Shown here in pieces: positions 9,090-18,050 of a stretch of 64,000 nucleotides of DNA. The DNA lies in contig NZ_LAQU01000001.1 of assembly GCF_000970345.1 (NCBI RefSeq), positions 310,001 to 374,000 of the forward strand. Reading direction: 5' to 3'. Both the position numbers and the translations under genes were made by a program. The DNA is from Robbsia andropogonis (GTDB lineage: Bacteria; Pseudomonadota; Gammaproteobacteria; Burkholderiales; Burkholderiaceae). Position 1 is the first letter of the stretch, and every line of letters starts with the position of its first letter. The notes under the pieces are model-generated. The model was not told the origin of the DNA. It saw nothing but the letters and a program-made list of their open reading frames with translations, and searched no databases.

Positions 9090-9722
9090 TCAGGCCGATG
9101 GGCGAATCATCTCGAACGTGTCGCCAATGCCCAGATAGTCGCCGCGATAGCCGGCGCGCATGACGGGATTGGCCGCAACGGTATCGAACAGGCCATCCTT
9201 CAAGAAGGCCTTGCGGATATGCACGCCGACAACCTGGCCCAGTACCAACCAATTATTCAGGTCCTTGCCGTCCAATCCCTTGAGCCGCACGATCTGCAGC
9301 AACTTGCATTCGAGCGATGCCGGGGCATCGGCCACATGGGGCACCTGGACGTTCCTCCCCGCACCCTTCGCAAGCCCGGCGAGATCGAATTCATCGACAC
9401 CATGCGCCACCGGCGCCGCGCTCTGGTTCATCTGCTCCGCCAGTTCCGCGCTGGTCAAGTTCCAGACAAACTCCCCCGTCTCCTCGATATTGCGCAGGCT
9501 GTCCTTACGCCCCTCACTTGAAAAACCGATGACATGCGGGAAGCTCGCGAAGGCGCCGAAGAAACTGTAAGGCGCCAAATTGACGTTGCCGGCCTTGTCC
9601 TGCGTCGAAATCCAGCCGATCACCCGTGGGGCCACGATCGCCTTGAACGGATCATGCGCCAGGCGATGTCCTTCGTCGGGATGGTAAAAATGGACATCGT
9701 CGGCTTGCTCGGCATGCGTCAT
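9090..9722 (-). CDS. Flavin reductase-like (FMN-binding split barrel) protein
   Basis: A 210-residue cytoplasmic protein with the flavin-reductase-like fold of the DIM6/NTAB group. Hallmarks are AIVAPRVIGWISTQD near residues 28-42, NLAPYSFFGAF (FMN phosphate region) and RKDSLRNIEETGEFVWN at about 72-88. Members bind FMN and usually reduce it with NAD(P)H, or act as pyridoxamine-oxidase-like oxidoreductases; the substrate here cannot be told. It stands alone: 250 bases separate it from the MocR gene upstream, and no monooxygenase partner is nearby. Confidence 0.85.
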   Translation of the reverse strand: MTHAEQADDVHFYHPDEGHRLAHDPFKAIVAPRVIGWISTQDKAGNVNLAPYSFFGAFASFPHVIGFSSEGRKDSLRNIEETGEFVWNLTSAELAEQMNQSAAPVAHGVDEFDLAGLAKGAGRNVQVPHVADAPASLECKLLQIVRLKGLDGKDLNNWLVLGQVVGVHIRKAFLKDGLFDTVAANPVMRAGYRGDYLGIGDTFEMIRPSA

Positions 9723-9972
9723 GGTCGGTTCCTTTCAGCGGTAACATCAATCAAAGTATGAAGAGACGGCTCACATCGCGCGTGTCAGCCATCACGTTCG
9801 CATCGTAGACCAACCGGAAATAACGTGCGCGGCCCCGCGCGCCCGCGGCAGGGCAAACCCATGGGTACGCATCAAGAATGCCTTCGCGCGTGGACGAATC
9901 AACCAGGACGCGCCCGCCACGTGCATCGCCGTCATTTACCCATCCTGCCTGATCAAGGCCCCTCACACAGCG

Positions 9973-11460
9973 TCAGGCGCCTCGCGCCGCCGCCCGGCGG
10001 GTGTCGTCGATGGCGGCACGAAGTCCGTCGAAGACCGCCGGATGTAACGATTGCGAGACATTGAAGCGGAGGTAATCCGGCGCTCTCCGGCCAACGCTGA
10101 AGACATCACCCGGCGCCAACACGATGTCACGATCCAGCGCCCGTCGCGCTACCGCCGCCGCGTCCAATCCGTCGGGCAGTCGCGCCCAGACGAACATGCC
10201 GGCTTCCGGACGTAGCCATGGCGTCAGTCCGGCCCGTTCGAGCCGACGCAGTGTCTCGCCGATGGCATCGGCGAGTCTGCCACGCAGGCTGTCCAAATGC
10301 CGTCGGTAGGTGCCATCCTGCAATAGCTGCGCGACCAGTGCGGCCGATACGCCGCCGTTACCAAAGGTGGTGGCCAGTTTCAAGTCGACCAACGCGTCCA
10401 CCAGGTCCGGCCTGAGTACGATATAGCCACATCGCGCCGCACCCGACAGCGTCTTGGAAAAGCTGCCCAGCACGATCACCCGTTGCAGTGCATCGAAAGC
10501 GGCATAACGCGGCGCGGGACGGTGCTCGAAGTCCGCGAAGATATCATCCTCGACAATGGTGACGCCGTGCGCATGGGCCGCGTTGAGCACCTGATGCGCG
10601 CGCACCGGTGTCAGGATCGCACCCGTGGGATTCTGCACCGCCGAATTCGTCAGGTATAAGCGCGGCCGCTCCTGGGTGGCAATTCGCGTGAAGACCTCCA
10701 GGTCCGGGCCATCCGGCGTCACCGGCACGCCCAGCACCCTGACCCGATGCACGCGCAACAGCGCCTGGAAATTGAAATAACAGGGGTCGTCGACGAGCAC
10801 CGTATCGCCGGGAACCACAAGGTAGCGGCAAAGCAAATCCAGGGCGTGTGACCCTGAATCCGTCAGCACGATCTGCTCCGGCGCCGCAGGCACACCGTTT
10901 TTCGCGAGACGCTGACTCAGTTGTTGCCGCAACGCCGGTAAGCCGAGCGGCACACCGTATTCACTCAAGGTCTGTGTACGTCCACGGGACAAGGCGCGCA
11001 AGCCGCGCCGGATCGCCTCGTCCGGCATCCAGGACGCGGGCATCCAGCCGCAGCCCGGCTTCAACGAGCCCTCCGCGGCTTCCAGCGACTGCCGGGTTAC
11101 CCATAGCGGATCGATTTCGCGCACCAGCTCCGGTGTTTCCGTGTGCAATGCCCGCACCGGGGCATGGCCCAGCACATAGAAACCGGAGCCAGGCCGGGAT
11201 TCGATCAGGTCCTGTGCCAGCATCCGATCATAGGCCGTCACGACAGTCGCTTTCGACACCTGCAACAGGTGCGCCATCTGCCGCAGCGATGGTAATCGCT
11301 CACCCCGTGACAGCAGGCGCGCATCCACCCGTGAGCGAACCCATGCGATCACCTCGTCGATGCGCGTGGTGACACCCGCGCTCGGTTCGCTACGTCGTTG
11401 GGCCAGGATGTCCGGGGGCGCGCCCGCCGTTCCAGCCAGTTTGGTCAATCGATCCGTCAT
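9973..11460 (-). CDS. MocR/PdxR-family transcriptional regulator (GntR-aminotransferase fusion)
   Basis: A 495-residue regulator: winged helix of the GntR type at about 32-98 (LPSLRQMAHLLQVSKATVV), linker, then a fold-type I aminotransferase domain. PLP-site residues are visible: N277 in NPTG, D305/D306 in VEDD, and the Schiff-base lysine K336 in SFSKT. MocR proteins sense PLP or amino compounds and generally control a divergent gene, here an EamA exporter starting at 11632. Three related palindromic half-sites at 11505-11556 probably form its operator. The ATG at 11460 was preferred to a longer frame (to 11598), because the extra residues look unlike protein and would cover that operator. 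Confidence 0.88.
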   Translation of the reverse strand: MTDRLTKLAGTAGAPPDILAQRRSEPSAGVTTRIDEVIAWVRSRVDARLLSRGERLPSLRQMAHLLQVSKATVVTAYDRMLAQDLIESRPGSGFYVLGHAPVRALHTETPELVREIDPLWVTRQSLEAAEGSLKPGCGWMPASWMPDEAIRRGLRALSRGRTQTLSEYGVPLGLPALRQQLSQRLAKNGVPAAPEQIVLTDSGSHALDLLCRYLVVPGDTVLVDDPCYFNFQALLRVHRVRVLGVPVTPDGPDLEVFTRIATQERPRLYLTNSAVQNPTGAILTPVRAHQVLNAAHAHGVTIVEDDIFADFEHRPAPRYAAFDALQRVIVLGSFSKTLSGAARCGYIVLRPDLVDALVDLKLATTFGNGGVSAALVAQLLQDGTYRRHLDSLRGRLADAIGETLRRLERAGLTPWLRPEAGMFVWARLPDGLDAAAVARRALDRDIVLAPGDVFSVGRRAPDYLRFNVSQSLHPAVFDGLRAAIDDTRRAAARGA

Positions 11461-11504
11461 TCGAGATTCCCGCGACCCGCGCAACCTACGCACCGGGGCG
11501 CTCC

Positions 11505-11556
11505 GCAGTACCGTACTGCAACAAGGACCGGTACAGTTTTCTCCAATTGTACCGGT
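11505..11556. promoter_or_regulatory. Probable MocR operator between mocR and the EamA gene
   Basis: Two clean inverted repeats lie side by side. GCAGTAC-C-GTACTGC (11505-11519) is a perfect palindrome with 7-base arms. ACCGGTACA (11527-11535) and TGTACCGGT (11548-11556) are perfect 9-base arms separated by 12 bases. All share a GTACCG/CGGTAC core. MocR regulators bind such repeated half-sites between divergent genes, so this is the likely control site for both flanking genes. No direct evidence of binding. Confidence 0.65.
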
Positions 11557-11631
11557 GTGTGTCTGGGCAACGCAACGCGATCGGCGCACGCTAGGCACTC
11601 ATGTAGATTCGAACCAAGGCATTGCACCGAC

Positions 11632-12774
11632 ATGTCCCATTCCTCCTCCGCTTCCGCCGCCCCCATCGGACCCTTGTCGTCCGACGCACCGGCGACTACG
11701 TATGGCGCGCGCGCGCCCGGCGCGTCATTCTCCGCACGCAACAGGGATGTCGATATCCGCGTCCAAACGACGCCCGACGCGATCGGCGGATGGCTGAACG
11801 GCCTGCTTGGCATGTTGATATTCTCGGGCTCGTTGCCCGCGACCCGTGTCGCCTTGGCAGGTTTTTCCCCGACGTTTCTCACGTTTTCGCGCGCCTCATT
11901 GGCCGGTGTGCTTGCGTTGGCCGCCTTGTGGCTGACGCGTAGCCGGCGCCCCACCGTGGCGCAATGGACGGCGCTGGCGGCGGTCGCGCTTGGCGCGGTG
12001 GTTGGTTTTCCGTTGTTCACCGGCATCGCGCTGCAATCTATCACCTCGGCGCAAGCACTGGTATTTATCGGACTGCTGCCGCTGAGCACCGCCTTGTTCG
12101 GCGTGCTGAGGACGTCGGAACGACCCTCGCGGTGGTTCTGGATCTATTCCGTGTTCGGCGCGGCGATCATCGTTGGCTACGCGCTCCATCAAATGATCGG
12201 GCATGCGCCAGCCTCGCCTCGGGCATCGCCCGCGAGCGCCGCGGTGTTGTTGGGGCAGATGATGATGCTGCTCGCCATCATCGTCTGTGGCTACGCGTAC
12301 GCGGAAGGCGCGCGCCTGGCACGGGATCTAGGCGGCTGGCAGGTCATCTGCTGGGCCTTGGTGCTGGCGCTGCCGTTCATGCTGATGGCCGGCTGGTTCG
12401 ATCGCCCATGGTCATCGGGACCGCTGTTCGACACCATCGGTCTGCCGGGACTGCACGCGCACCGGACATCCAGCGCCCCGCCAACCTTCTTGCACTGGGT
12501 ATCGTCGGTCCCCGTCGGCGCCTGGCTCGGCCTCGCCTACGTCTCGCTGTTCAGCATGCTGATAGGATTTTTCTTTTGGTATCGCGGGTTGTCGATGGGT
12601 GGGGTCGCGGCGGTGGGGCAATTGCAGTTGCTACAGCCCTTCGTTGGACTGCTCCTTGCCGGCGTGGTACTCGGCGAAACGATCAAGCCGTCGATGTTGT
12701 TCGTCAGCGCGGCCGTCGTCGGCTGCGTCGCGATGGCCCGACGCACGACCGCACGCAAGCGCAGATCGACCTGA
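11632..12774 (+). CDS. EamA/DMT-family transporter
   Basis: A 380-residue integral membrane protein with a ~50-residue polar N-terminal extension followed by about ten hydrophobic segments in two EamA repeats (the first from LNGLLGMLIFSGSLPATRVAL, the second around WLGLAYVSLFSMLIGFFFWY). DMT-superfamily proteins of this type usually export amino acids or other metabolites. The gene is divergent from a MocR regulator with operator-like repeats in between, the usual arrangement for a metabolite-controlled exporter, so that regulator probably sets its expression. The start at 11632 was chosen because the longer frame runs back into mocR. Confidence 0.85.
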   Translation: MSHSSSASAAPIGPLSSDAPATTYGARAPGASFSARNRDVDIRVQTTPDAIGGWLNGLLGMLIFSGSLPATRVALAGFSPTFLTFSRASLAGVLALAALWLTRSRRPTVAQWTALAAVALGAVVGFPLFTGIALQSITSAQALVFIGLLPLSTALFGVLRTSERPSRWFWIYSVFGAAIIVGYALHQMIGHAPASPRASPASAAVLLGQMMMLLAIIVCGYAYAEGARLARDLGGWQVICWALVLALPFMLMAGWFDRPWSSGPLFDTIGLPGLHAHRTSSAPPTFLHWVSSVPVGAWLGLAYVSLFSMLIGFFFWYRGLSMGGVAAVGQLQLLQPFVGLLLAGVVLGETIKPSMLFVSAAVVGCVAMARRTTARKRRST

Positions 12775-12793
12775 TCCGGCTGGAACAAACCAG

Positions 12794-12830
12794 TACCAGT
12801 GTGCCGCGATACGCCCGCGGCGCACTGGTA
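12794..12830 (+). terminator. Strong hairpin after the EamA gene
   Basis: TACCAGTGTGCCGCG (12794-12808) pairs with CGCGGCGCACTGGTA (12816-12830) around a 7-base loop; the one mismatch is a G-U pair in RNA. There is no U-tract, so it may be an imperfect terminator, a processing or attenuation structure, or a DNA operator. It overlaps the earliest possible start of the downstream ClC gene. Confidence 0.5.
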
Positions 12831-14673
12831 TGATCGTAGGCACGTCCCGCCCTTCGCTGGATACTCACTGTTCACGATCTTGCCGTCCCACCCCGATCCT
12901 TCTCATCGCGCCCCGCCATCGCGTTGGCAACGTTGGAAAACGCTCCTGCAGACACGGCTCCTGCTGTCCCTGGTCGAACGTCTGCATCCGTCCGACGGAC
13001 AGATCGCCCTGCTGTGGGCGGTGCCTGCCGGTATGGCTGGTGCACTGGCGACGCTCGCGTTTCGCGATACGATGGACAGCCTCGAACGCCTGATCTTTGG
13101 CCGCGACGGCGACATGGCCACTTTGGCGGCGCTGGTCCCGTGGCAAACGCGGATCATCGTGCCAGTGACAGGCGGCATCCTGGCGGGCCTGTTACTGATG
13201 CTGGCGCGGCGCTACACCGACAAGACGCGTCACTCGGACTACATGGAAGCCATCACGCTGGGTGAGGGTGTCCTCCCCGTGCGACAGACGCTGGTCCGCT
13301 CCGCGGCATCACTCTGCTCCATCGTCTCGGGTGCCTCCATTGGTCGCGAAGGCCCGATGGTGCAAATGGCGGCGCTCGCGGCCTCACTGATCGGACGAGC
13401 ACGCCGCGTCTCGCCAGAGCGCCTGCGGACCATTGTCGCCTGTGGCGCGGCGGCCGGATTGACCTCGGCCTACGGCGCCCCTTTCGCCAGTGCCTTCTTC
13501 GTCTCGGAAATCGTCCTGGGCTCGGTGGTTGCCGAACGGATGGGCCCGTTGATCGTTGCCGCGGTCGTCTCGAATGTGACAATGCGCGCGCTCCCCGGCT
13601 ACGCGTCGCTCTATACGCCGCCGGCCCTGCCCGAACTGGACACCATCCAGTTTCTGGCCTTTCCGCTGATTGGATTGGTACTTGGCTTTCTGTCGCCCTT
13701 GTTCATGGCGGCACTCCGCGGGGGCAAAACCGCATGGCAGGCGTTGCCGTTGCCGCCCGCCTGTGCGCTGCCGGTGCGTCTGGGACTGGGCGGACTGCTG
13801 GTTGGCACCATATCGATCTGGCTGCCGCAGACATGGGGAAACGGCTATGGCGTGGTCAACCAGCTAATGCATGTTTCCTGGCCCTGGACCACGTTGGTGC
13901 TGATACTGCTCTTCAAGGTGCTGGCGACGGTCATCTCGGCCGGATCGGGGGCCGTCGGCGGGGTCTTTACGCCCACGCTGTTCGTCGGTGCCGCGCTGGG
14001 TGCGTTATGCGCGAAGATACTGGCAGTGATCATGCCGTCGATTCATCCGGACACAATCACCTGTGTCATCGTCGGCATGGGCGCGTTCCTGGCGGCCACC
14101 GCCCAGGCACCCTTGATGGCCATCCTGATGGTCTTCGAGATGACGTCGAGCTATCAGATCATGCTGCCGCTGATGCTGTGTGCCATCGTTGCGTTTTTCG
14201 TCAGCCGTTCACTCACCGCCGATCCGATGTATTCGGCTACGTCACGCATCAACGCAAAACGCGCAGCGGACGAACGCGCACGTGGCACCCGCGTGCGCGA
14301 ACTGATGAAAACCACCGAGCAGATCGTCGATGTCGACGCGTCGCTGGAAGCGGTCCGGCGCGTCTTCCTGGCGATGCCGGTCAAGTATGTCTATCTTGTG
14401 GATGCCAGTCACAAATTGTACGGTTTCGTCGCGCTCAGCGACTTCAACCAGCTCGTCGCCGCGGGCAAACTGAACCTCGACGCACCGGCAAAGGAAATGG
14501 CAACGTCCCATGTTCCCGTACTCTACCCCGACGACAGCGCCGCCGTCGCCTTGCAAGCGTTCTTGCGTCATGAAGGCGAACGTCTGCCTGTGGTGGCCTC
14601 GCCGGACGATCGGACTTTTCTGGGCGTCATCTCAAAAGCGGACTTCCTGAATCGGATCGAGTCGCTGGTGTAA
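12799..14673 (+). CDS. ClC-family chloride channel/antiporter with CBS domains
   Basis: A 624-residue frame (from GTG) encoding a ClC core of about ten to twelve membrane helices (about residues 65-470) and two C-terminal CBS domains (about 500-620). ClC filter signatures are present: GASIGREGP at about 178-186 and GGVFTPTLFVGA at about 394-405. The usual N-terminal GSGIP motif is not conserved, so the ion-coupling type (channel or H+/Cl- antiporter) is open. The start is uncertain: GTG 12799 lies inside a strong hairpin, the next in-frame candidate is TTG 12880, and no early Met exists. Likely role is anion transport linked to acid or osmotic stress. Confidence 0.85.
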   Translation: MCRDTPAAHWYDRRHVPPFAGYSLFTILPSHPDPSHRAPPSRWQRWKTLLQTRLLLSLVERLHPSDGQIALLWAVPAGMAGALATLAFRDTMDSLERLIFGRDGDMATLAALVPWQTRIIVPVTGGILAGLLLMLARRYTDKTRHSDYMEAITLGEGVLPVRQTLVRSAASLCSIVSGASIGREGPMVQMAALAASLIGRARRVSPERLRTIVACGAAAGLTSAYGAPFASAFFVSEIVLGSVVAERMGPLIVAAVVSNVTMRALPGYASLYTPPALPELDTIQFLAFPLIGLVLGFLSPLFMAALRGGKTAWQALPLPPACALPVRLGLGGLLVGTISIWLPQTWGNGYGVVNQLMHVSWPWTTLVLILLFKVLATVISAGSGAVGGVFTPTLFVGAALGALCAKILAVIMPSIHPDTITCVIVGMGAFLAATAQAPLMAILMVFEMTSSYQIMLPLMLCAIVAFFVSRSLTADPMYSATSRINAKRAADERARGTRVRELMKTTEQIVDVDASLEAVRRVFLAMPVKYVYLVDASHKLYGFVALSDFNQLVAAGKLNLDAPAKEMATSHVPVLYPDDSAAVALQAFLRHEGERLPVVASPDDRTFLGVISKADFLNRIESLV

Positions 14674-14818
14674 AGGCACGCATCGATCAGACCTCCGACG
14701 ATGGGTACTGCGCTCCGCAACAACGCTCAGGCGCACACGGCAATCGCTTCATGCGCGGTAATCACGCGATAATCTGAGAGAGCGACACCGTCCGCGACAT
14801 CGGGTTCGATCACACCGC

Positions 14819-16435
14819 TCACACACCGTCGCTGTTCGATCGCGGAGGACATCGTCGCGAGAACCTCCTGGAGAATGGTACAGGTGTGCGATCCCAGCTC
14901 GCCCCTGTCTCGGTTCGGACTTCGTACGCGGCATCCAATGGCAGCATTGTCCTGGTGAGCCGCGCTTGATACGCGCCGTCCCGAATCAAATCGGCAGCAC
15001 GTTTGCGAGCGGAGTCGACCCTCTCCAAGTACGTGACAAAGCCCGGTGCGACCTCGCGTGCGGCGTCGTGCAGCAGCACCGGCCCCGTGTTAATGAACAG
15101 CGCCTGTGCTCTTTCGCGCGTCACCAATGCCCGTTGTCCGCCATGGTAATGTTGACCGCCATCTTTACGCAGTCCGGCACCTGGACTAGCGGCACGCGTC
15201 AGCGCGGCAAGACCGCCGTTCGCCAGGCGCTCGTTACTCAACGACAACGCCCGTGCCATGATCGGCGACCCTGCTTGCGCGGCGAGCATATTGTTCGCAA
15301 GCGATCGGGTATCGCCCAGGACGCTCTCATGTGGCCCCCCCTCCAGAAGCGGCGACCACACCATATGCGAATCCGCCAGTAACACACCGTCGAATCCGCC
15401 AGGCAAGGCGTCGTCCATATCGATGTACAAACCACCGCGTTGGAACAACAGCAGATAGCGCGCGATGTCGGCCGCGCCGGCATAGATCCCGAGATGTGAA
15501 ATGGCGCGGTAATTTTCCAGCGCGGCGGTAATCATCGCGAGGCGATCCGGATGACCGCGACAAAAGTCGCGCAGCGTTTTTTTGGTATCACGCCAGCGTT
15601 CTATCTGGATATGGCTGCGCTTGAAAGGCCAGATGCCGGATTTCAATGCATCCTCGGTGCCATCGCCGACTGGATCATGCGTATCGAGGATCAATGCGAA
15701 CCGGTACCCGGACCGGCGTAACACCTTGGCGTTATGCCTTACCTTCTTGAGGTAATGCTTCGGCGGCGGAGCTCCAACCCAGAAGCTGAATGCGATTTTG
15801 GGAATGGGTCTCGCGTCAGGAAAGGTCTCCGCCACGCAGCGGGGACGAAACAACGTCAACGCCCCCATCATCGCGTCCGTGGGTGCGGACGAATCGATAG
15901 GGGTGTCATCGTCGGCGTCGCACCATTTACCCGACGCTGTATCGTATATGACGGGCTTTATCTCATGCTCACTCCGCACTTCGAAGAAAGCCATGTGAGA
16001 AGGCGTCAATATATTCGGACCGGATCGTACGGTAGCACACCCTGGAATGATCACGATCTCTTCGTTCGCCGATGCACGATGATCCGTTGCCTGCAACGTA
16101 GGAAGGCTTTCGCCGGCGTGCCAAAGGTTCCGGCGTGGCTCCTCGACGCGATAGCCCGTGCCAAGCATTGTCACGGGTGTCGGCAACTGTCTCAAGGCCG
16201 TTGCCGAACCCAGCTCCGTCGTGTCGGACGCCTCGTTTGTCTGTGCATGCTCGCAGCCGATGGCACTCGCGTCATTATCAGCGATGATGCCCGCGCGAGG
16301 CGTCCGCGTTTTTTCGTACGTTACCTGCATATCTTTATGGCCCTTCACCGTTGCCGATCTCCACTGCGAGTGTGCCGCGCGTTGCGCCAAACCGATAGAG
16401 CGCATCCCCTGGCCGATTAGCCAGTCTCTTATCAC
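14819..16435 (-). CDS. TcdA/TcdB-like glycosyltransferase, possible secreted effector
   Basis: A 538-residue protein. From about residue 211 it reads like the catalytic domain of large clostridial toxins and related GT44 or sugar-binding DXD enzymes: IPKIAFSFWVGAPPP (strand 1 and nucleotide-sugar loop), AADIARYLLLFQRGGLYIDMDDALPG (in two halves, about 321-346) with the metal-binding DMDD at 339-342. The first 200 residues have no recognised fold, are polar and poorly structured, and could hold a secretion signal. No membrane segment or Sec signal is visible. Such enzymes glucosylate host GTPases or other proteins when translocated, so an effector role is plausible but inferred. The start is unclear: GTG 16435, ATG 16405 or ATG 16330. 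It is divergent from a MocR gene. Confidence 0.65.
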   Translation of the reverse strand: MIRDWLIGQGMRSIGLAQRAAHSQWRSATVKGHKDMQVTYEKTRTPRAGIIADNDASAIGCEHAQTNEASDTTELGSATALRQLPTPVTMLGTGYRVEEPRRNLWHAGESLPTLQATDHRASANEEIVIIPGCATVRSGPNILTPSHMAFFEVRSEHEIKPVIYDTASGKWCDADDDTPIDSSAPTDAMMGALTLFRPRCVAETFPDARPIPKIAFSFWVGAPPPKHYLKKVRHNAKVLRRSGYRFALILDTHDPVGDGTEDALKSGIWPFKRSHIQIERWRDTKKTLRDFCRGHPDRLAMITAALENYRAISHLGIYAGAADIARYLLLFQRGGLYIDMDDALPGGFDGVLLADSHMVWSPLLEGGPHESVLGDTRSLANNMLAAQAGSPIMARALSLSNERLANGGLAALTRAASPGAGLRKDGGQHYHGGQRALVTRERAQALFINTGPVLLHDAAREVAPGFVTYLERVDSARKRAADLIRDGAYQARLTRTMLPLDAAYEVRTETGASWDRTPVPFSRRFSRRCPPRSNSDGV

Positions 16436-16610
16436 GCGATGCGATGCGGATCATGACGGCCAAGCGGACGCTGAAGAGGATTGGGCGTTTGCGCATGGCG
16501 TGCACGGGGCGTTGTGTTACGCTTTCAGTCGCGTCATGGGTAGCCGCTGTCGATCGTCGAGCCCCGCCTTCAGTGCACGCGCCGCGCCCGTAAGTCTTCC
16601 GACCTTAACG

Positions 16611-18050
16611 ATGTTTCATCTGTCCCTTTCCCGCGATCGTCGCCAACATGGGTCCCTTGTTGACCAAGTGGTGGACGGAATCGCAGCGACGATCAACCAG
16701 CGCATTGTCCCCGCGGGCGCGACGCTGCCATCGGTGCGCGCATTCGCGAAACAACAGTCGTTGAGCCCCTATACCATTGCCGAAGCCTACCAGCGGCTGG
16801 CAGCAATGGGCTTGATCGTCGCTCGCGCCGGCGCGGGCTACAAGGTGGCCGATACGGGACTGGGTCAATGGCAGCCGCCCCCCGTTCCGCCACCGATGGA
16901 CAACGCGTTGAGTGCCTCCTGGCTCTTGTCCGATGTGTTCGCCGACCGCCAGGTGCCGATCAAGGCCGGCTGCGGCTGGATGCCGGGCGACTGGGTGAAC
17001 GATGCAGGACTGCAACATGCCTTGCGGCGTGTGAGCCGATCACCTGGCGCACGCATGGGCCGCTACGGGCATCCCTATGGCTGGGCCGCGTTACGTGAGC
17101 ATATCGCCGCGACGTTACGGCGGTGGTCGTTGCGCGTAGATGCGGGTCAGATTCTGTTGACCCAAGGTGTGACCCAGGGTCTCGACCTCGTCGTGCGCAC
17201 GCTGCTGCGGGCGGGCGACACCGTGTTGGTCGAAGACCCCGGCTATTGCAATCTGCTGCAGATCCTGAAGCTTGCTGGTGTCAACGTCGTCAGCGTGCCG
17301 AGAACCGTCGACGGCTTCGATATCGCGACATTGGAACAGGCGATAAGCACACATCGGCCAAAGGCGTTGTTCGTCAACACGGTGCTGCAGAATCCTTCCG
17401 GTACGTCACTGACCGTCTCGGCCGCGTTTCGTCTTTTACAGGCTGCCGATCGACATGGGATCTGGGTAGTCGAGGACGATATCTCCCGCGAACTCGCGCC
17501 GGCCGGCGCACCCATGCTTGCGGCAATGGCAGGCCTCGACCGAGTGATCTACCTGTCAGGATTTTCCAAGACCATCACGCCGGCAGTGCGGGTGGGGTAC
17601 GTCGCCGCCTCACCGTCCGTTGTGTCGCAACTGGCATTGACAAAGATGGCCGTGGGCCTGACATCTTCCGAGATCACCGAGCGGGCCGTGGCGAACGTGC
17701 TGGTGGAAGGCCATTACGAACGGCACGTCGTGCGATTGCAGGAGCGGCTCGCGGCCGCCCATGACCGCGTCAGCCCCGCCCTGCTGGCAGCCGGGCTGAA
17801 ACCGATGCATTTGCCACGCGCCGGTCTTTTCCTATGGGCGCGGATGCCGATCGCACCGGATCATGCGGTGGTGATCAGCGAACAGGCACTGGCGCGCGGC
17901 ATCTGGTTGGCGCCGGGCACGTATTTTCGCCCTGGCGACGAGCCGTCGGCGTGGTTCCGGTTCAACGTGGCCACGTCCGACGATCCGGCATTGTGGACGT
18001 TCCTGCGAGAGATCATCGATACCGATTCAGGGCCGCGTCAGAAGCGGTAA
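16611..18050 (+). CDS. MocR-family transcriptional regulator with aminotransferase domain
   Basis: A 479-residue regulator. The winged helix covers about residues 10-80 (LPSVRAFAKQQSLSPYTIAEA) and the aminotransferase-like domain about 115-475. PLP residues are N261 (NPSG), D289 (VEDD) and K320 (GFSKT). It is a second MocR in the window, clearly diverged from the one at 9973. No transporter or metabolic gene is divergent from it: upstream is the glycosyltransferase, and its 3' end overlaps the convergent tpsB by 13 bases. Its target is therefore unknown. ATG 16611 starts the homology; the longer frame back to 16158 overlaps the glycosyltransferase and is not credible. Confidence 0.87.
   Translation: MFHLSLSRDRRQHGSLVDQVVDGIAATINQRIVPAGATLPSVRAFAKQQSLSPYTIAEAYQRLAAMGLIVARAGAGYKVADTGLGQWQPPPVPPPMDNALSASWLLSDVFADRQVPIKAGCGWMPGDWVNDAGLQHALRRVSRSPGARMGRYGHPYGWAALREHIAATLRRWSLRVDAGQILLTQGVTQGLDLVVRTLLRAGDTVLVEDPGYCNLLQILKLAGVNVVSVPRTVDGFDIATLEQAISTHRPKALFVNTVLQNPSGTSLTVSAAFRLLQAADRHGIWVVEDDISRELAPAGAPMLAAMAGLDRVIYLSGFSKTITPAVRVGYVAASPSVVSQLALTKMAVGLTSSEITERAVANVLVEGHYERHVVRLQERLAAAHDRVSPALLAAGLKPMHLPRAGLFLWARMPIAPDHAVVISEQALARGIWLAPGTYFRPGDEPSAWFRFNVATSDDPALWTFLREIIDTDSGPRQKR

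Noticed and set aside
9751-9966. 71-residue minus-strand frame between mocR and the flavin reductase
   Set aside because: GTG start, no ribosome site, no recognisable family; only 250 bases of spacer. Probably chance.
16158-16610. N-terminal extension of the second MocR frame
   Set aside because: It runs opposite the glycosyltransferase gene; MocR homology begins at ATG 16611.
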